Assembly: GCA_934463165.1 (NCBI GenBank)
Contig: CAKSJG010000022.1
Location: forward strand, 1-46,326
DNA length: 46,326 bases
From: an uncultured Clostridia bacterium
GTDB lineage: Bacteria > Bacillota > Clostridia > UMGS1810
Direction of reading: 5' to 3'
Below, one piece after another: positions 23,771-31,666 of this stretch. Numbering within the stretch: the stretch's first letter is position 1; each line of letters starts with the position of its first letter. Made by a program: the position numbers and the translations under genes. The notes beneath the pieces were generated by a model, which saw only the letters and a program-made list of their open reading frames with translations, was not told the DNA's origin and did not search any database.

Positions 23771-24358
23771 ATGAATAATTTAACAAATATTATTACAAAT
23801 TATTATGTCAGAAAAAATTTAATTCCGAAAGACAAAGTCGAAATATATGCTTACGGTTTCAAATTGATAATAGCCGATGTGATAAATTATACTATAATTA
23901 TTACTTTGGGAATTATATTTAATAAAGTTTTGGAAAGTATCTGTTTTTTAATCAGTCTTTGCGGAATAAGGCAGTTTTGCGGCGGATTTCATGCAAAAAC
24001 ATTTTGCGTATGCCGAATGTTGATGATAATTACGTATATATGCGTTATGTATTTAACAAGTGTTGTTATACACACAGGATACAATTTGATAACAGTTTTA
24101 ACAATAGATATTTTAAGTGTTTCATTTATAAGTGTATTTGCACCGATAGTGAATTATAATAAGCCTTTATCGAGTATACAAAAGCGAGCAAATAAAATTC
24201 ATTCAATAATAGCATCGATATTATTATCTGCAGTTTCGATTATCCTTATTATTGCAGATATAAAAATTGGTGTTACTATATCAATAACGCTTCTTGCGGT
24301 AATTATTTTAATGATTATCGGAATGGCGAAGCAGAAGGGAGGTAAAGCTAATGTTTAA
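23771..24358 (+). CDS. agrB: AgrB-like peptide processing/export protein
   Basis: The protein has 195 residues from the ATG at 23771, placed after AGAGGTG; the longer open frame upstream runs through the promoter and is rejected. It is a hydrophobic protein with the AgrB catalytic motif RQFCGGFHAKTFCVCR: His74 and Cys81 have the same seven-residue spacing as the essential His77/Cys84 of staphylococcal AgrB. AgrB cleaves and cyclises the AgrD propeptide at the membrane. Its last eight bases overlap the AgrD-like gene start, indicating coupled translation. Confidence 0.93.
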   Translation: MNNLTNIITNYYVRKNLIPKDKVEIYAYGFKLIIADVINYTIIITLGIIFNKVLESICFLISLCGIRQFCGGFHAKTFCVCRMLMIITYICVMYLTSVVIHTGYNLITVLTIDILSVSFISVFAPIVNYNKPLSSIQKRANKIHSIIASILLSAVSIILIIADIKIGVTISITLLAVIILMIIGMAKQKGGKANV

Positions 24359-24512
24359 TTGGATCAGTGGTTTATTTGCAGGTTTAGCTTACGATGCTGC
24401 TATATTTTCTGCAGGAAGAGCATCAGCCGGCGGTATGAATCAAATGAAAGAACCGGAAGCACTGCAAAGTTTAGCTGAAGAAAGCAAAAATTTGAAGTCA
24501 CTTAAAAAATAA
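24351..24512 (+). CDS. AgrD-like cyclic peptide autoinducer precursor lacking Cys
   Basis: The 53-residue peptide has a GGGAGG site 7 bases before its ATG and begins eight bases inside agrB, where agrD normally lies. The N-terminal part (MFNWISGLFAGLAYD) can form the usual amphipathic helix. The C-terminal part (EPEALQSLAEESKNL) is acidic with the P-E-x-L pattern of the AgrB recognition tail. No Cys is present, so a thiolactone is impossible; Ser25 starts the five-residue stretch SAGGM, compatible with a lactone ring. Identification rests on position and layout; the ring assignment is inference. Confidence 0.78.
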   Translation: MFNWISGLFAGLAYDAAIFSAGRASAGGMNQMKEPEALQSLAEESKNLKSLKK

Positions 24513-24583
24513 TTATTTGCTTTATCACGGTTAAACAATGTATTGTATTTATTTTTCGCGGATATCATAAGGAGGCGGTTCCG

Positions 24584-24655
24584 ATGTTCAATTATCAGCA
24601 GACGGCAGACCATATGTCGGCACTGCTCAAACAGAATGTTTGTCACATATTTTAG
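24584..24655 (+). CDS. Possible 23-residue peptide or gene remnant
   Basis: A perfect AAGGAGG site lies 8 bases before an ATG opening a 23-codon frame (MFNYQQTADHMSALLKQNVC, then HIF). It ends in Cys-His-Ile-Phe. It lies 72 bases after the AgrD-like gene. It could be a second small peptide of the locus or the surviving start of a decayed gene; the following sequence shows decayed coding frames, favouring the latter. Confidence 0.4.
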   Translation: MFNYQQTADHMSALLKQNVCHIF

Positions 24656-24745
24656 TAAATACGTTGAAAATATAATTATTTTATAAAACTTTACAGGGTT
24701 ACTGAATATATGATATAATTTATATGTAATAATTATTGACAGCAT

Positions 24746-24960
24746 GATTCTGAAATAACGGCAATTTATGAAACTATCAACCAACGAGAAAGCACCTTGA
24801 AAGGATGATATATTTCAGTTATATCATAAACTTTATGGCACGGATAAGGTTTATGATAAGGGAGTGTATAAAACGGAATATGATTTTGAACACGAAAAAT
24901 TTTAAGCATTGAAAAAGCGGATTAAAGCTTTTAATATTTCAAAAAATGTCAGATATGATT
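24746..24960 (+). pseudogene. Decayed coding remnant, unrecognised
   Basis: A protein-like reading starts DSEITAIYETINQRESTLK, shifts frame near 24803, continues KDDIFQLYHKLYGTDKVYDK to a stop at 24903, and continues after it as ALKKRIKAFNISKN. Charged, helical-looking text across one frameshift and one stop suggests a broken gene. No start codon or family was recognised. The remainder of 24656-24990 shows nothing else. Confidence 0.25.
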
Positions 24961-24990
24961 TTACAATAATCTATAATATTATTATAAAGT

Positions 24991-25292
24991 AGATGATTGT
25001 AAAATAAAAATGTAAAAAATGTGGATAAATTTTTGCGGAACGCTGTGGTACACACTGCCTACAAATAAATTAACAGATATAGTTCCTATTAATTGTATTT
25101 GTTTAAACAAAATTCACCAATATGATTCCAATTATTAAATTACGAATATTTAATAATGACTACGTAGGGAACGGTGCCCACACCGTTCCGATGAAAAATA
25201 AACATTTTCATCTGTTTACGGGAGAAAATGTAAATAAAAAGATATCGCGGAATGTGCTTTAAATAAGACATTTTGTAATTTTACAATTAACT
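24991..25292. repeat. MITE-like repeat copy R2 with terminal inverted repeats
   Basis: The left end (AGATGATTGTAAAAT...) and the right end (...ATTTTACAATTAACT) are imperfect inverted repeats of about 24 bases. The element is flanked by a 14-base direct repeat (ATATTATTATAAAG at 24976-24989 and 25293-25306). It shares its ends and the GGAACGGT/ACCGTTCC hairpin (25168-25175 and 25182-25189) with the copy at 31223-31666 but lacks much of that copy's middle. It encodes no protein. Its right end lies 29 bases before the next start codon. Confidence 0.75.
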
Positions 25293-25321
25293 ATATTATT
25301 ATAAAGAAAAGGAAGATAGCC

Positions 25322-25963
25322 ATGATACGTAAAAAAATTTTATCTTTGTTGGTCATATGCGTTACGGTATTTTATTCGGTAAGTGCGTATGCATACGATT
25401 TATCACCTGATACCGTAAGAAAAAAACAGTTAAGCTTTGCGTCTGAATACGAGTATCACGAGGGGGATTTTGATAAATCATTTGAGTTGTATCCGGGTAT
25501 ACCGTATACATCGGGGCTTGAATATGATGCAAACGGAAAAGCTTATGAATGCCCTGCAATTTATGTTGATTCTCATGCACAGCTTGTAAATGACAGCAAT
25601 CTTAAAAAAGGCGAGGCAAAGTTCATTATTAACGGCAAAGAAAGCAGTTATTTTAATGAATGTGTGCTATATAATTCAAGACTGTTGGTTCCGGTAGATT
25701 CGTTTAAAGATGTTGGATGTGAAGTGGTAAGCAATGCCGACACATACGTAACAACCGTAACCAAAGACAAAACGGTGCTTGAAATATTGCCTAACCTTAT
25801 AGGCATGAGGAAAAACCGTGCAGAAGGTTACTATGTGCCTCTTGAGGTATGCGCCCGCTTTATTGATAACACTTTGTATGTTCCCGTTCGTGCGGTAGCG
25901 AACGAATTTAACCTTAGTATTTCATGGGATGCAAGCACATACACGGTTTATTTAAACAATTAA
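25322..25963 (+). CDS. Secreted copper amine oxidase N-terminal (stalk) domain protein
   Basis: The protein has 213 residues with a signal peptide (KKILSLLVICVTVFYSV..SAYA, cleavage near residue 24). It has two copies of the stalk-domain pattern seen in PF07833 proteins: INGKESSYFNECVLYNSRLL followed by VPVDSFKDVGCEV, and a second ending TLYVPVRAVANEFNLSISWD. Such domains are common in clostridial extracellular proteins as non-catalytic wall or substrate-binding modules; no oxidase domain is present. AAAGGAAG precedes the ATG. The gene stands alone between the repeat and a strong terminator, and its promoter must lie in or at the edge of that repeat. Confidence 0.82.
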   Translation: MIRKKILSLLVICVTVFYSVSAYAYDLSPDTVRKKQLSFASEYEYHEGDFDKSFELYPGIPYTSGLEYDANGKAYECPAIYVDSHAQLVNDSNLKKGEAKFIINGKESSYFNECVLYNSRLLVPVDSFKDVGCEVVSNADTYVTTVTKDKTVLEILPNLIGMRKNRAEGYYVPLEVCARFIDNTLYVPVRAVANEFNLSISWDASTYTVYLNN

Positions 25964-25975
25964 TATCAGCATAAC

Positions 25976-26014
25976 AAAAACCGCCATCGTACAATTATTA
26001 CGGTGGCGGTTTTT
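25976..26014 (+). terminator. Terminator after the stalk-domain gene
   Basis: AAAAACCGCCATCGT (25976-25990) pairs with ACGGTGGCGGTTTTT (26000-26014) with a 9-base loop, ending in TTTTT. Confidence 0.88.
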
Positions 26015-26080
26015 GTTTTATAATAAATACAAGAAAATCAATAATATAATTTATTTTACTTAAATAAATTTTGAATTTAA

Positions 26081-26127
26081 TAATGAAAAATAATGAAAAA
26101 TAGTGAAAAAATAGTGAAAAAATAGTG
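26081..26127 (+). repeat. Tandem 10-11-base repeats at the fic promoter
   Basis: Units TAATGAAAAA, TAATGAAAAA, TAGTGAAAAA, ATAGTGAAAAA and a partial ATAGTGG run up to the -35 region. The period of about one DNA turn gives either a bent A-tract or adjacent protein-binding sites. Confidence 0.75.
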
Positions 26128-26154
26128 GATTTTTTGAATGAATTATGGTATAAT
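26126..26154 (+). promoter_or_regulatory. fic promoter
   Basis: TATAAT at 26149-26154 with extended TGG; a weak -35 (TGGATT, 26126-26131) at 17 bases overlaps the last tandem repeat unit. Confidence 0.6.
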
Positions 26155-26202
26155 ATATTTATAAATTTGAGATATAATCTTAAAAAATAAAGGACTGATT
26201 TT

Positions 26203-27306
26203 ATGATAAAGGTTACTGTAACAAATGATATATTAAAAAAAATATCTGCTGTTGATGAGAACCGTTTTTCTCTTAAAACAATTGAACTTCCTCAGATAAT
26301 CGGAAACAGGCTCAGAAAAAATTCAAAGAAAAAAAGCTCATACGCATCAAATAAAATCGAGGGCAATCCGTTAACGGAGGCACAGGCAAATGATGCAATG
26401 GAAAGAGATGAACATAAACATTTTTTGAAACCGGAACAAGAAGTCAGAAATTATTTTCTTGCGCTTAATTATCTTGAAGAAAAATCTAAACAAAAAGTGC
26501 CTTTTTCAAAAGAACTTCTGCTTGAAATTCAGGCAATGGTTGAAAAGGGTGCTTCAAAAGAAAAAATCGGTCTGAGAGGTGCAATGCCTCCGGGGATGTT
26601 GTTTGCCGTATATGATTCTGAAAGCGGAGCACCCGAGTATATACCTCCGGAATATACAGATATTCCGAATCTTCTTGACGAACTTGTTGATTATGTAAAC
26701 ACAACAGATGATCATCCGCTTATTATTGCTGCCGTTGTGCATTATCAATTGGTTACAATTCATCCTTTTGAAGATGGGAACGGCCGTACCGCAAGGTTAA
26801 TGTCGGGATATATACTTAATCTTTACGGTTACGGATTTAACGGAATCGGTTCTCTTGAAGAATATTTTGCATATGATCCGGATGAATATTATGCTTCACT
26901 TCAGATGGGGCTGCCTCCTCTTTATTATTCAGGCAGAGATAATCCGCCTCACCCTGAGATATGGATTAACTATTTTCTTCATATGGTGGAGTTGTATTCC
27001 GGTAAGGTATGCGAGTTGTCAAAAAAATCTACCGATGATGAGTTGGATGGCAGTTTGTCATATTTAAATGTCGGTGAAAAGAATTTGTTGGAATATCTGC
27101 TCAAACATAATGTACTTGAATTTACACCGATAGATGTGAGTAAAAAACTCGGATGCAGCAATAAAACAATTATTAATCGTTGTGCTAAGCTGACATCAAA
27201 CGGTTTTTTAATTCCGAATATTGTAAAAGAAAGAATACGTTCTTATTCATTAAGCAATTTTGCAAAAAAAGGGAAAAAACAAATTCTGCTGAAAATAAAC
27301 GAATAA
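26203..27306 (+). CDS. Fic family protein with C-terminal winged-helix
   Basis: The protein has 367 residues. The core Fic motif HPFEDGNGRTAR starts at His187, all catalytic residues present, so it should AMPylate or otherwise modify a protein with a nucleotide. The N-terminal region contains SNKIEGN (about residues 50-56), matching the (S/T)xxxE(G/N) inhibitory helix of class II Fic proteins. A flap with PPGMLFAVYDSESGAPEYIPP lies in between. The C-terminal part (about 290-350) looks like a winged helix-turn-helix, common in this subfamily and suggestive of DNA binding or autoregulation. AAAGGA precedes the ATG. No antitoxin gene is adjacent. The AT-rich composition resembles the agr locus rather than the flanking core genes. 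Confidence 0.9.
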   Translation: MIKVTVTNDILKKISAVDENRFSLKTIELPQIIGNRLRKNSKKKSSYASNKIEGNPLTEAQANDAMERDEHKHFLKPEQEVRNYFLALNYLEEKSKQKVPFSKELLLEIQAMVEKGASKEKIGLRGAMPPGMLFAVYDSESGAPEYIPPEYTDIPNLLDELVDYVNTTDDHPLIIAAVVHYQLVTIHPFEDGNGRTARLMSGYILNLYGYGFNGIGSLEEYFAYDPDEYYASLQMGLPPLYYSGRDNPPHPEIWINYFLHMVELYSGKVCELSKKSTDDELDGSLSYLNVGEKNLLEYLLKHNVLEFTPIDVSKKLGCSNKTIINRCAKLTSNGFLIPNIVKERIRSYSLSNFAKKGKKQILLKINE

Positions 27307-27330
27307 AATATCCGTTTATTTTAGCAGAAT
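27283..27330. terminator. Terminator spanning the fic stop codon
   Basis: ATTCTGCTGAAAATAAACG (27283-27301) pairs with CGTTTATTTTAGCAGAAT (27313-27330). The stem begins inside the last fic codons and lies between convergent fic and rodA. It lacks a long T-run on either side. Confidence 0.5.
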
Positions 27331-27361
27331 CCGGTTCATGTTTTTTGAGAACTATTTGGTT

Positions 27362-28495
27362 TCACTGCTGAATCTGCTGATCCTCAAATGTTATTTCATT
27401 TTGTTTTTTCCTAACGCTGAGCACAAGTCCTATTGCTGTCAGGCTTGTTATCATAGACGATCCTCCGTAGCTGAAAAACGGAAGCGGAATACCCGTTACG
27501 GGCATGAGCCCTATGCACATACCGATGTTTTCAAAAATATGTGCCAGAAGCATACATCCGACGCCGACGCAGATATATGCGCCGAAGTTGTTTTTGGAGT
27601 TTCTTGCGTTGTAAAAACACCTCAGCACAATGCCGAAAAGCAAAAATGCAACCGCAAGACACCCGATAAGTCCGAGTTCTTCGCCTATAACGGAATATAT
27701 AAAGTCCGTGTGTTTAACGGGAAGATATCCGAGCTGAGTCTGCGTTCCCTGACCGAATCCCTTGCCGAATATTCCGCCCGAGCCTATTGCTATTTTAGAC
27801 TGCATAACATGATATCCGCTTGCATACGGGTCAGCCTCCGGGTTAAACAGCACCATGATACGGTTTTTCTGATAATCGGCAAGAAAGAAATTCCAAATGA
27901 TAGGAATCGCCGCAGCTATTGTTATTCCCGTTGCAATTATATATTTGTATGATATTCTTGCCGCAAAAACAATTCCGATGAATATCATAATAAATACCAT
28001 GGTCGTGCCGAAATCCGGCTGTAGCATTATAAGCCCCATGATAATCGCCGAGTGGGCGAGAAGCTTCATGATGTTTTTCGGCTTGTTAAGCTCATCGCCT
28101 ACCGATGAGCAAAGCTTTGAAAAGGTGATAATATACCCGATTTTAACAAATTCCGACGGCTGAACACCAATAGGACCGAAGCGTATCCAGCTTTTGCTTC
28201 CCGTATCTTCAAGACCCGTACCGAAAACGAGCACCGCGCATAAAAATGCAATGCATATGATATAAATCGCTTTGGTAAAATTGCCGAGCTTTTCGTAGTC
28301 TATCATGCTGACAAAAAACATGAGGCAAAATCCGAGAACTGCGGCAACGGACTGAATTATTATGTATTTTACACCGCCGTCAACGCTTTTTACGGCGCTG
28401 CTTATTGTAACTATTCCGAAAATAACGCATATCAGCGTTAATAATATAAGTATATAGTCAAGATTTGAAAAATTAATAAACTTTTTTCTGCTCAT
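27362..28495 (-). CDS. rodA: RodA-type peptidoglycan polymerase (SEDS family)
   Basis: The 377-residue membrane protein has about ten helices. SEDS signatures are visible: GSKSWIRFGPIGVQPSEFVKIG, LQPDFGTTMVF, QSKIAIGSGGIFGKGFGQGTQ, KHTDFIYSVIGEELG and TGIPLPFFSYGGSSM. SEDS proteins polymerise glycan from lipid II together with a class B PBP. The RodA rather than FtsW assignment follows from sequence feel and the lack of division genes nearby. GGAG precedes the ATG at 28495. The gene is alone on this strand and converges on fic. A 204-aa open frame on the opposite strand is a shadow. Confidence 0.9.
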   Translation of the reverse strand: MSRKKFINFSNLDYILILLTLICVIFGIVTISSAVKSVDGGVKYIIIQSVAAVLGFCLMFFVSMIDYEKLGNFTKAIYIICIAFLCAVLVFGTGLEDTGSKSWIRFGPIGVQPSEFVKIGYIITFSKLCSSVGDELNKPKNIMKLLAHSAIIMGLIMLQPDFGTTMVFIMIFIGIVFAARISYKYIIATGITIAAAIPIIWNFFLADYQKNRIMVLFNPEADPYASGYHVMQSKIAIGSGGIFGKGFGQGTQTQLGYLPVKHTDFIYSVIGEELGLIGCLAVAFLLFGIVLRCFYNARNSKNNFGAYICVGVGCMLLAHIFENIGMCIGLMPVTGIPLPFFSYGGSSMITSLTAIGLVLSVRKKQNEITFEDQQIQQ

Positions 28496-28561
28496 TCTTG
28501 CTCTCCTTGTAATCTTTTAATTGTATTATTTTTTGAAACAAATTATATTTTAATGTGAAAT

Positions 28562-28990
28562 TGGCGCAAGAAACAGTGCCTCCACTGTGCAAGGGGAGGA
28601 GGACTATCAAGCAAGCCGGAGGGGTTGTAAATATTTAACTTATACAAAATTTATTTCTAAAATGCAGATATGTTTTGACAATCCCTCAGTCAGCTGACGC
28701 TGACAGCTCCCTTTACACAAGGGCGCCTCTCTTTCTTGCGTTTAACAACATGATTGTGTATGTGTTGTGTAGGCAAAACGGTGTGGGTAAAGCTGCCTAC
28801 AATCGAATTGACAGATATATTTTCAATTTATAAATCGGTTTAAACGTAAATCTACAATAAGATACTGTTTAACAATTAATTGCATACTTATAATGACTAC
28901 GTAGGGAACGGTGCCCACACCGTTCCGCTTGCATATTATAAACACTATTGCATAATAACATGCAATGACATATGACTAACCGTGATGCCA
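28562..28990. repeat. Intergenic repeat copy R3
   Basis: It shares the GCCTCCACTGTG...AAGGGGAGG block, the GTCAGC palindrome, TTTACACAAGGGCGCC, TTTCTTGCG and the GGAACGGT/ACCGTTCC hairpin (28905-28912 and 28919-28926) with the other copies. GCGCAAGAAACAG at its left is the inverse of the CTTTCTTGCG motif in its middle. It lacks the terminal inverted repeats of R2/R4 and follows the R1 variant on the right. Together with flanking AT-rich DNA it fills the 725-base gap between rodA and 29221. Confidence 0.75.
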
Positions 28991-29160
28991 ACACTAATTT
29001 TCGGGCTGTAATTAATAATGTACATTTAAATTTATGATTTTACGTATGCGCAAAAATTCGTTAACCACTTAATTCATATCTATAATTATACCAAAAATAA
29101 AAAAAAATACAAGTGTTAATTTAATGTTTGTTAATTTACACAATGTTTACAATTTACACC

Positions 29161-29189
29161 TTGCAATTATTTGAATTTTATATTACAAT
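29161..29189 (+). promoter_or_regulatory. Promoter of the DUF5685 operon
   Basis: TTGCAA (29161-29166) and TACAAT (29184-29189) with a 17-base spacer, about 32 bases before the GTG start. Confidence 0.6.
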
Positions 29190-29220
29190 ATAGCTATATG
29201 TAATTTAAAGGAATGATTCG

Positions 29221-30057
29221 GTGTTCGGATATATTAATATATGTAAGGACGAGCTTAAGATAAAGGACTATAATATGTTCAGAGCGTATTACTGCGGTCT
29301 TTGCAAAACACTCGGAGAAAGATATAATCAGATAACAAGGCTCGGTCTTAGTTATGATATGACATTTCTTGCCATTGCCGCAGACTCTTTGTCTGATGAC
29401 ATGCCGCAGATAAAAAGCGACGGATGCATAAAGCATATCGGCAAGCATGCGATTTGTGAACAGTCTGATTCGCTCAGATATGCGGCGGACATGAGCATTA
29501 TTCTTTTTTATTATAAGCTCAAAGACGATATAGAAGACGATAATTCCGTTAAAGCTCGGATTGCATCGCTGCCGTATATCCGTGCCGTAAAACGTGCGGA
29601 AAAATTATATCCCGAAATTGCTGCATATGTAAAAGAAAAGCTTTCGGAGCTTTCAAAGCTTGAAAGGGAAGAATGCCCCATGACAGACATGGCGGCAGAT
29701 CCTTTTGCAAAGCTTACGGAAAAAATTTTTTCGGGGTGCGGTGAATCGCTATCTTCTCTCGGATATAACATAGGCAGATTCATATATTTGGCAGATGCCG
29801 CGTCCGATATTGGAGAAGACTTAAAAAACAATTCATATAACCCGTTTATATGCAGCTTCGGTCGTGAAAGTGTTTTGACAGATGAATTTCGCCAAAAAGC
29901 TATGGGCAGCATAAACATGACGCTTTATGCGGTCCTGAATTCTTATCGGGCAATCGATTTCAAAAAAAACAAGCCGATACTTGATAATATTATATATATG
30001 GGGCTCAGAAGAGCGTCGGAAAATCTTTTTAAAAATACGGAGGAACGCAAAAAATGA
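29221..30057 (+). CDS. DUF5685 family protein
   Basis: The 278-residue soluble, helix-rich protein begins MFGYINICKDELKIKDYNMF with a conserved YYCGLCKTLGERY (Cys pair CxxC, about residues 25-37), diagnostic of DUF5685. The function is unknown. The start is GTG, 9 bases after AAAGGA; a nearby ATG is out of frame. It overlaps the DnaJ-like gene by four bases and is co-transcribed with it and a membrane protein gene, a grouping that suggests a shared role in folding or assembly of some client. Confidence 0.8.
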   Translation: MFGYINICKDELKIKDYNMFRAYYCGLCKTLGERYNQITRLGLSYDMTFLAIAADSLSDDMPQIKSDGCIKHIGKHAICEQSDSLRYAADMSIILFYYKLKDDIEDDNSVKARIASLPYIRAVKRAEKLYPEIAAYVKEKLSELSKLEREECPMTDMAADPFAKLTEKIFSGCGESLSSLGYNIGRFIYLADAASDIGEDLKNNSYNPFICSFGRESVLTDEFRQKAMGSINMTLYAVLNSYRAIDFKKNKPILDNIIYMGLRRASENLFKNTEERKK

Positions 30058-30668
30058 ATAATCCTTATGAGGTTCTCGGTGTTTCAAAAAATGCAACCGA
30101 GGACGAAATAAATACAGCGTACAGAAAGCTGATAAAACAATATCATCCCGATAAGTATGTAGGCAATCCGCTTGCTGATCTTGCAGCGGAAAAAATAAAG
30201 AAAATCAATGAGGCATATGACGCCATAATGGCAGACAGAAAAAAATCTTCATCGTCATCGGGTTCAAATTACGGTTACCGGAATGCCGGGGGCTCAAATG
30301 ACTTTGATTCGGCACGTATACGCAGTCTTTTGGATTCGGGTAATCTTTCTCAGGCGGAGATGCTTCTTAATCAGGTGAGGGTTCGCAATGCCGAGTGGCA
30401 TTATTTAATGGGTATTCTTATGCAGAAAAAAGGGTGGTATGACATGGCATATCAGCATCTTAACTATGCTGCAAACATGGAATCCTCAAATGCGGAATAC
30501 AGAAACGCGCGGGATAACCTCGATTATTCCGGAAGCGGCTACAGGACTATGGGTAATGCCGAAGGTTACGGCGGAAGCGTTTGCGATACGTGTCAAGCTC
30601 TTATTTGTGCCGACTGCTGCTGCGAGATGTGCGGCGGCAATCTCATACCGTGTATCGGATGTAGGTAG
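30054..30668 (+). CDS. J-domain protein with Cys-rich C-terminus
   Basis: The protein has 204 residues. A canonical J domain at 1-62 (NPYEVLGVSKNATEDEI, HPD in QYHPDKY) should stimulate an Hsp70. A Ser/Gly linker follows, then a tetratricopeptide-like helical part (about 85-160). The last 30 residues hold nine Cys in CxxC-x5-CxxCCCxxC-x6-CxxC-like order, a likely metal-binding tail unlike the DnaJ zinc-finger repeats. It is not the chaperone DnaJ, which is encoded at 42558. It is the middle gene of a trio; ATGA overlap with the preceding gene. Confidence 0.85.
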   Translation: MNNPYEVLGVSKNATEDEINTAYRKLIKQYHPDKYVGNPLADLAAEKIKKINEAYDAIMADRKKSSSSSGSNYGYRNAGGSNDFDSARIRSLLDSGNLSQAEMLLNQVRVRNAEWHYLMGILMQKKGWYDMAYQHLNYAANMESSNAEYRNARDNLDYSGSGYRTMGNAEGYGGSVCDTCQALICADCCCEMCGGNLIPCIGCR

Positions 30669-30680
30669 GGGGCGCTGTTG

Positions 30681-31178
30681 ATGAAAACACATAAAACGGC
30701 GGGCGGAGGAATGTGCGCTGCTCTTTGCATGGTTATGCTTTTTGCCGCATCATTTATTCCGAATATAAAAATTGCATTTATGTTTGCGTCGTCTCTTGTT
30801 ATGGGCATATGTATTCTCAGATACAAAACGGCAGTGGCCGCTGTGGTGTATGCCGCGGTTTCGCTTCTTTCGCTGTTTATTATTCCGAATAAGCTGATTT
30901 CTCTTATTTTTGTATCGGTTTTCGGAATATACCCGATTATAAAGCTTTACATTGAAAAGCTCAGCAATATTACGGTGGAATATGTTATAAAATTCATCGT
31001 GTGGAATATACAGCTTGTTGTATTGTATGTGATATTCTGTGCCCTCGGTCAGGATTCATTCCGTGATTTCGGAATGCTCCTTGTCTGGATTGCAGGACTC
31101 TTCATTTTGTGTCTGTATGACTTTGCATTCGGAATAGTCATAAATGCATTTTATAAAACCTATTCAAAATACCTGTAA
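30681..31178 (+). CDS. Hypothetical membrane protein
   Basis: The 165-residue, strongly hydrophobic protein has about five predicted membrane helices and few charged residues outside the N-terminal MKTHK and C-terminal YKTYSKYL. The ATG at 30681 is chosen over a TTG one codon earlier; AGGGGGC lies 8-13 bases upstream. It is the third gene of the DUF5685 and J-domain unit. The family is not recognised. Confidence 0.7.
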   Translation: MKTHKTAGGGMCAALCMVMLFAASFIPNIKIAFMFASSLVMGICILRYKTAVAAVVYAAVSLLSLFIIPNKLISLIFVSVFGIYPIIKLYIEKLSNITVEYVIKFIVWNIQLVVLYVIFCALGQDSFRDFGMLLVWIAGLFILCLYDFAFGIVINAFYKTYSKYL

Positions 31179-31222
31179 AATATTAAATCCGACATTTTAC
31201 AATTACTTATAAAAATTATTTA

Positions 31223-31666
31223 AGATGATTGTAAAATAAAAATGTAAAAAATGTGGATGAATTTTTGCGCAGCGCTGTGGTGCACAAAACAAACAAAATA
31301 TATAATTAAATGCAAGGACTAATGCCTCCACTGTGTAAGGGGAGGTGAGTTGCGAAGCAACTCGGAGGGGTTGTAAATATTTAACCCTTGCAAAAAAATC
31401 ATAAGATGTAAACATGTTTTGACAATCCCTCATCCCTTTACACAAGGGCGCCGCTGTTTCTTGCGTTAAATAATCTAAACAAAATTTACCAATATGATTC
31501 CAATTATTAAATTACGGATATTTGATAATAGCTGCGTAGGGAACGGTGCCCACACCGTTCCGATAAAAAATAAACATTTAAATCTGTTTATCGGAGAAAA
31601 GGTAAATAAAATGATATCGCAGAATGTGCTTTAAATAAGATATTTTGTAATTTTACAATTAACTAA
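31223..31666. repeat. MITE-like repeat copy R4 with terminal inverted repeats
   Basis: The ends match R2 (AGATGATTGTAAAAT on the left, ATTTTACAATTAACT on the right, imperfect inverted repeats). The interior is nearly identical to R1 but lacks the 18-base GTCAGC-palindrome segment. It has its own palindrome (GTTGCgaaGCAAC, near 31349-31361) and the GGAACGGT/ACCGTTCC hairpin (31540-31547 and 31554-31561). A 10-base direct repeat ATAAAAATTA (31209-31218 and 31667-31676) flanks it. It fills the gap before the gene at 31699 and ends about 33 bases before its start codon. Confidence 0.78.

Noticed and set aside
26081..26127. CRISPR-like array
   Set aside because: The repeats are 10-11 bases and contiguous, without spacers, and no cas genes are present.
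27338..27952. 204-codon open frame on the plus strand opposite rodA
   Set aside because: It is fully antisense to a clear SEDS gene, starts without a ribosome binding site and has a Cys/His/Arg-rich composition typical of shadow frames.
30054..30668. Second chaperone DnaJ
   Set aside because: It has a J domain but no Gly/Phe region, no CxxCxGxG repeats and no C-terminal substrate domains; the true dnaJ is at 42558.
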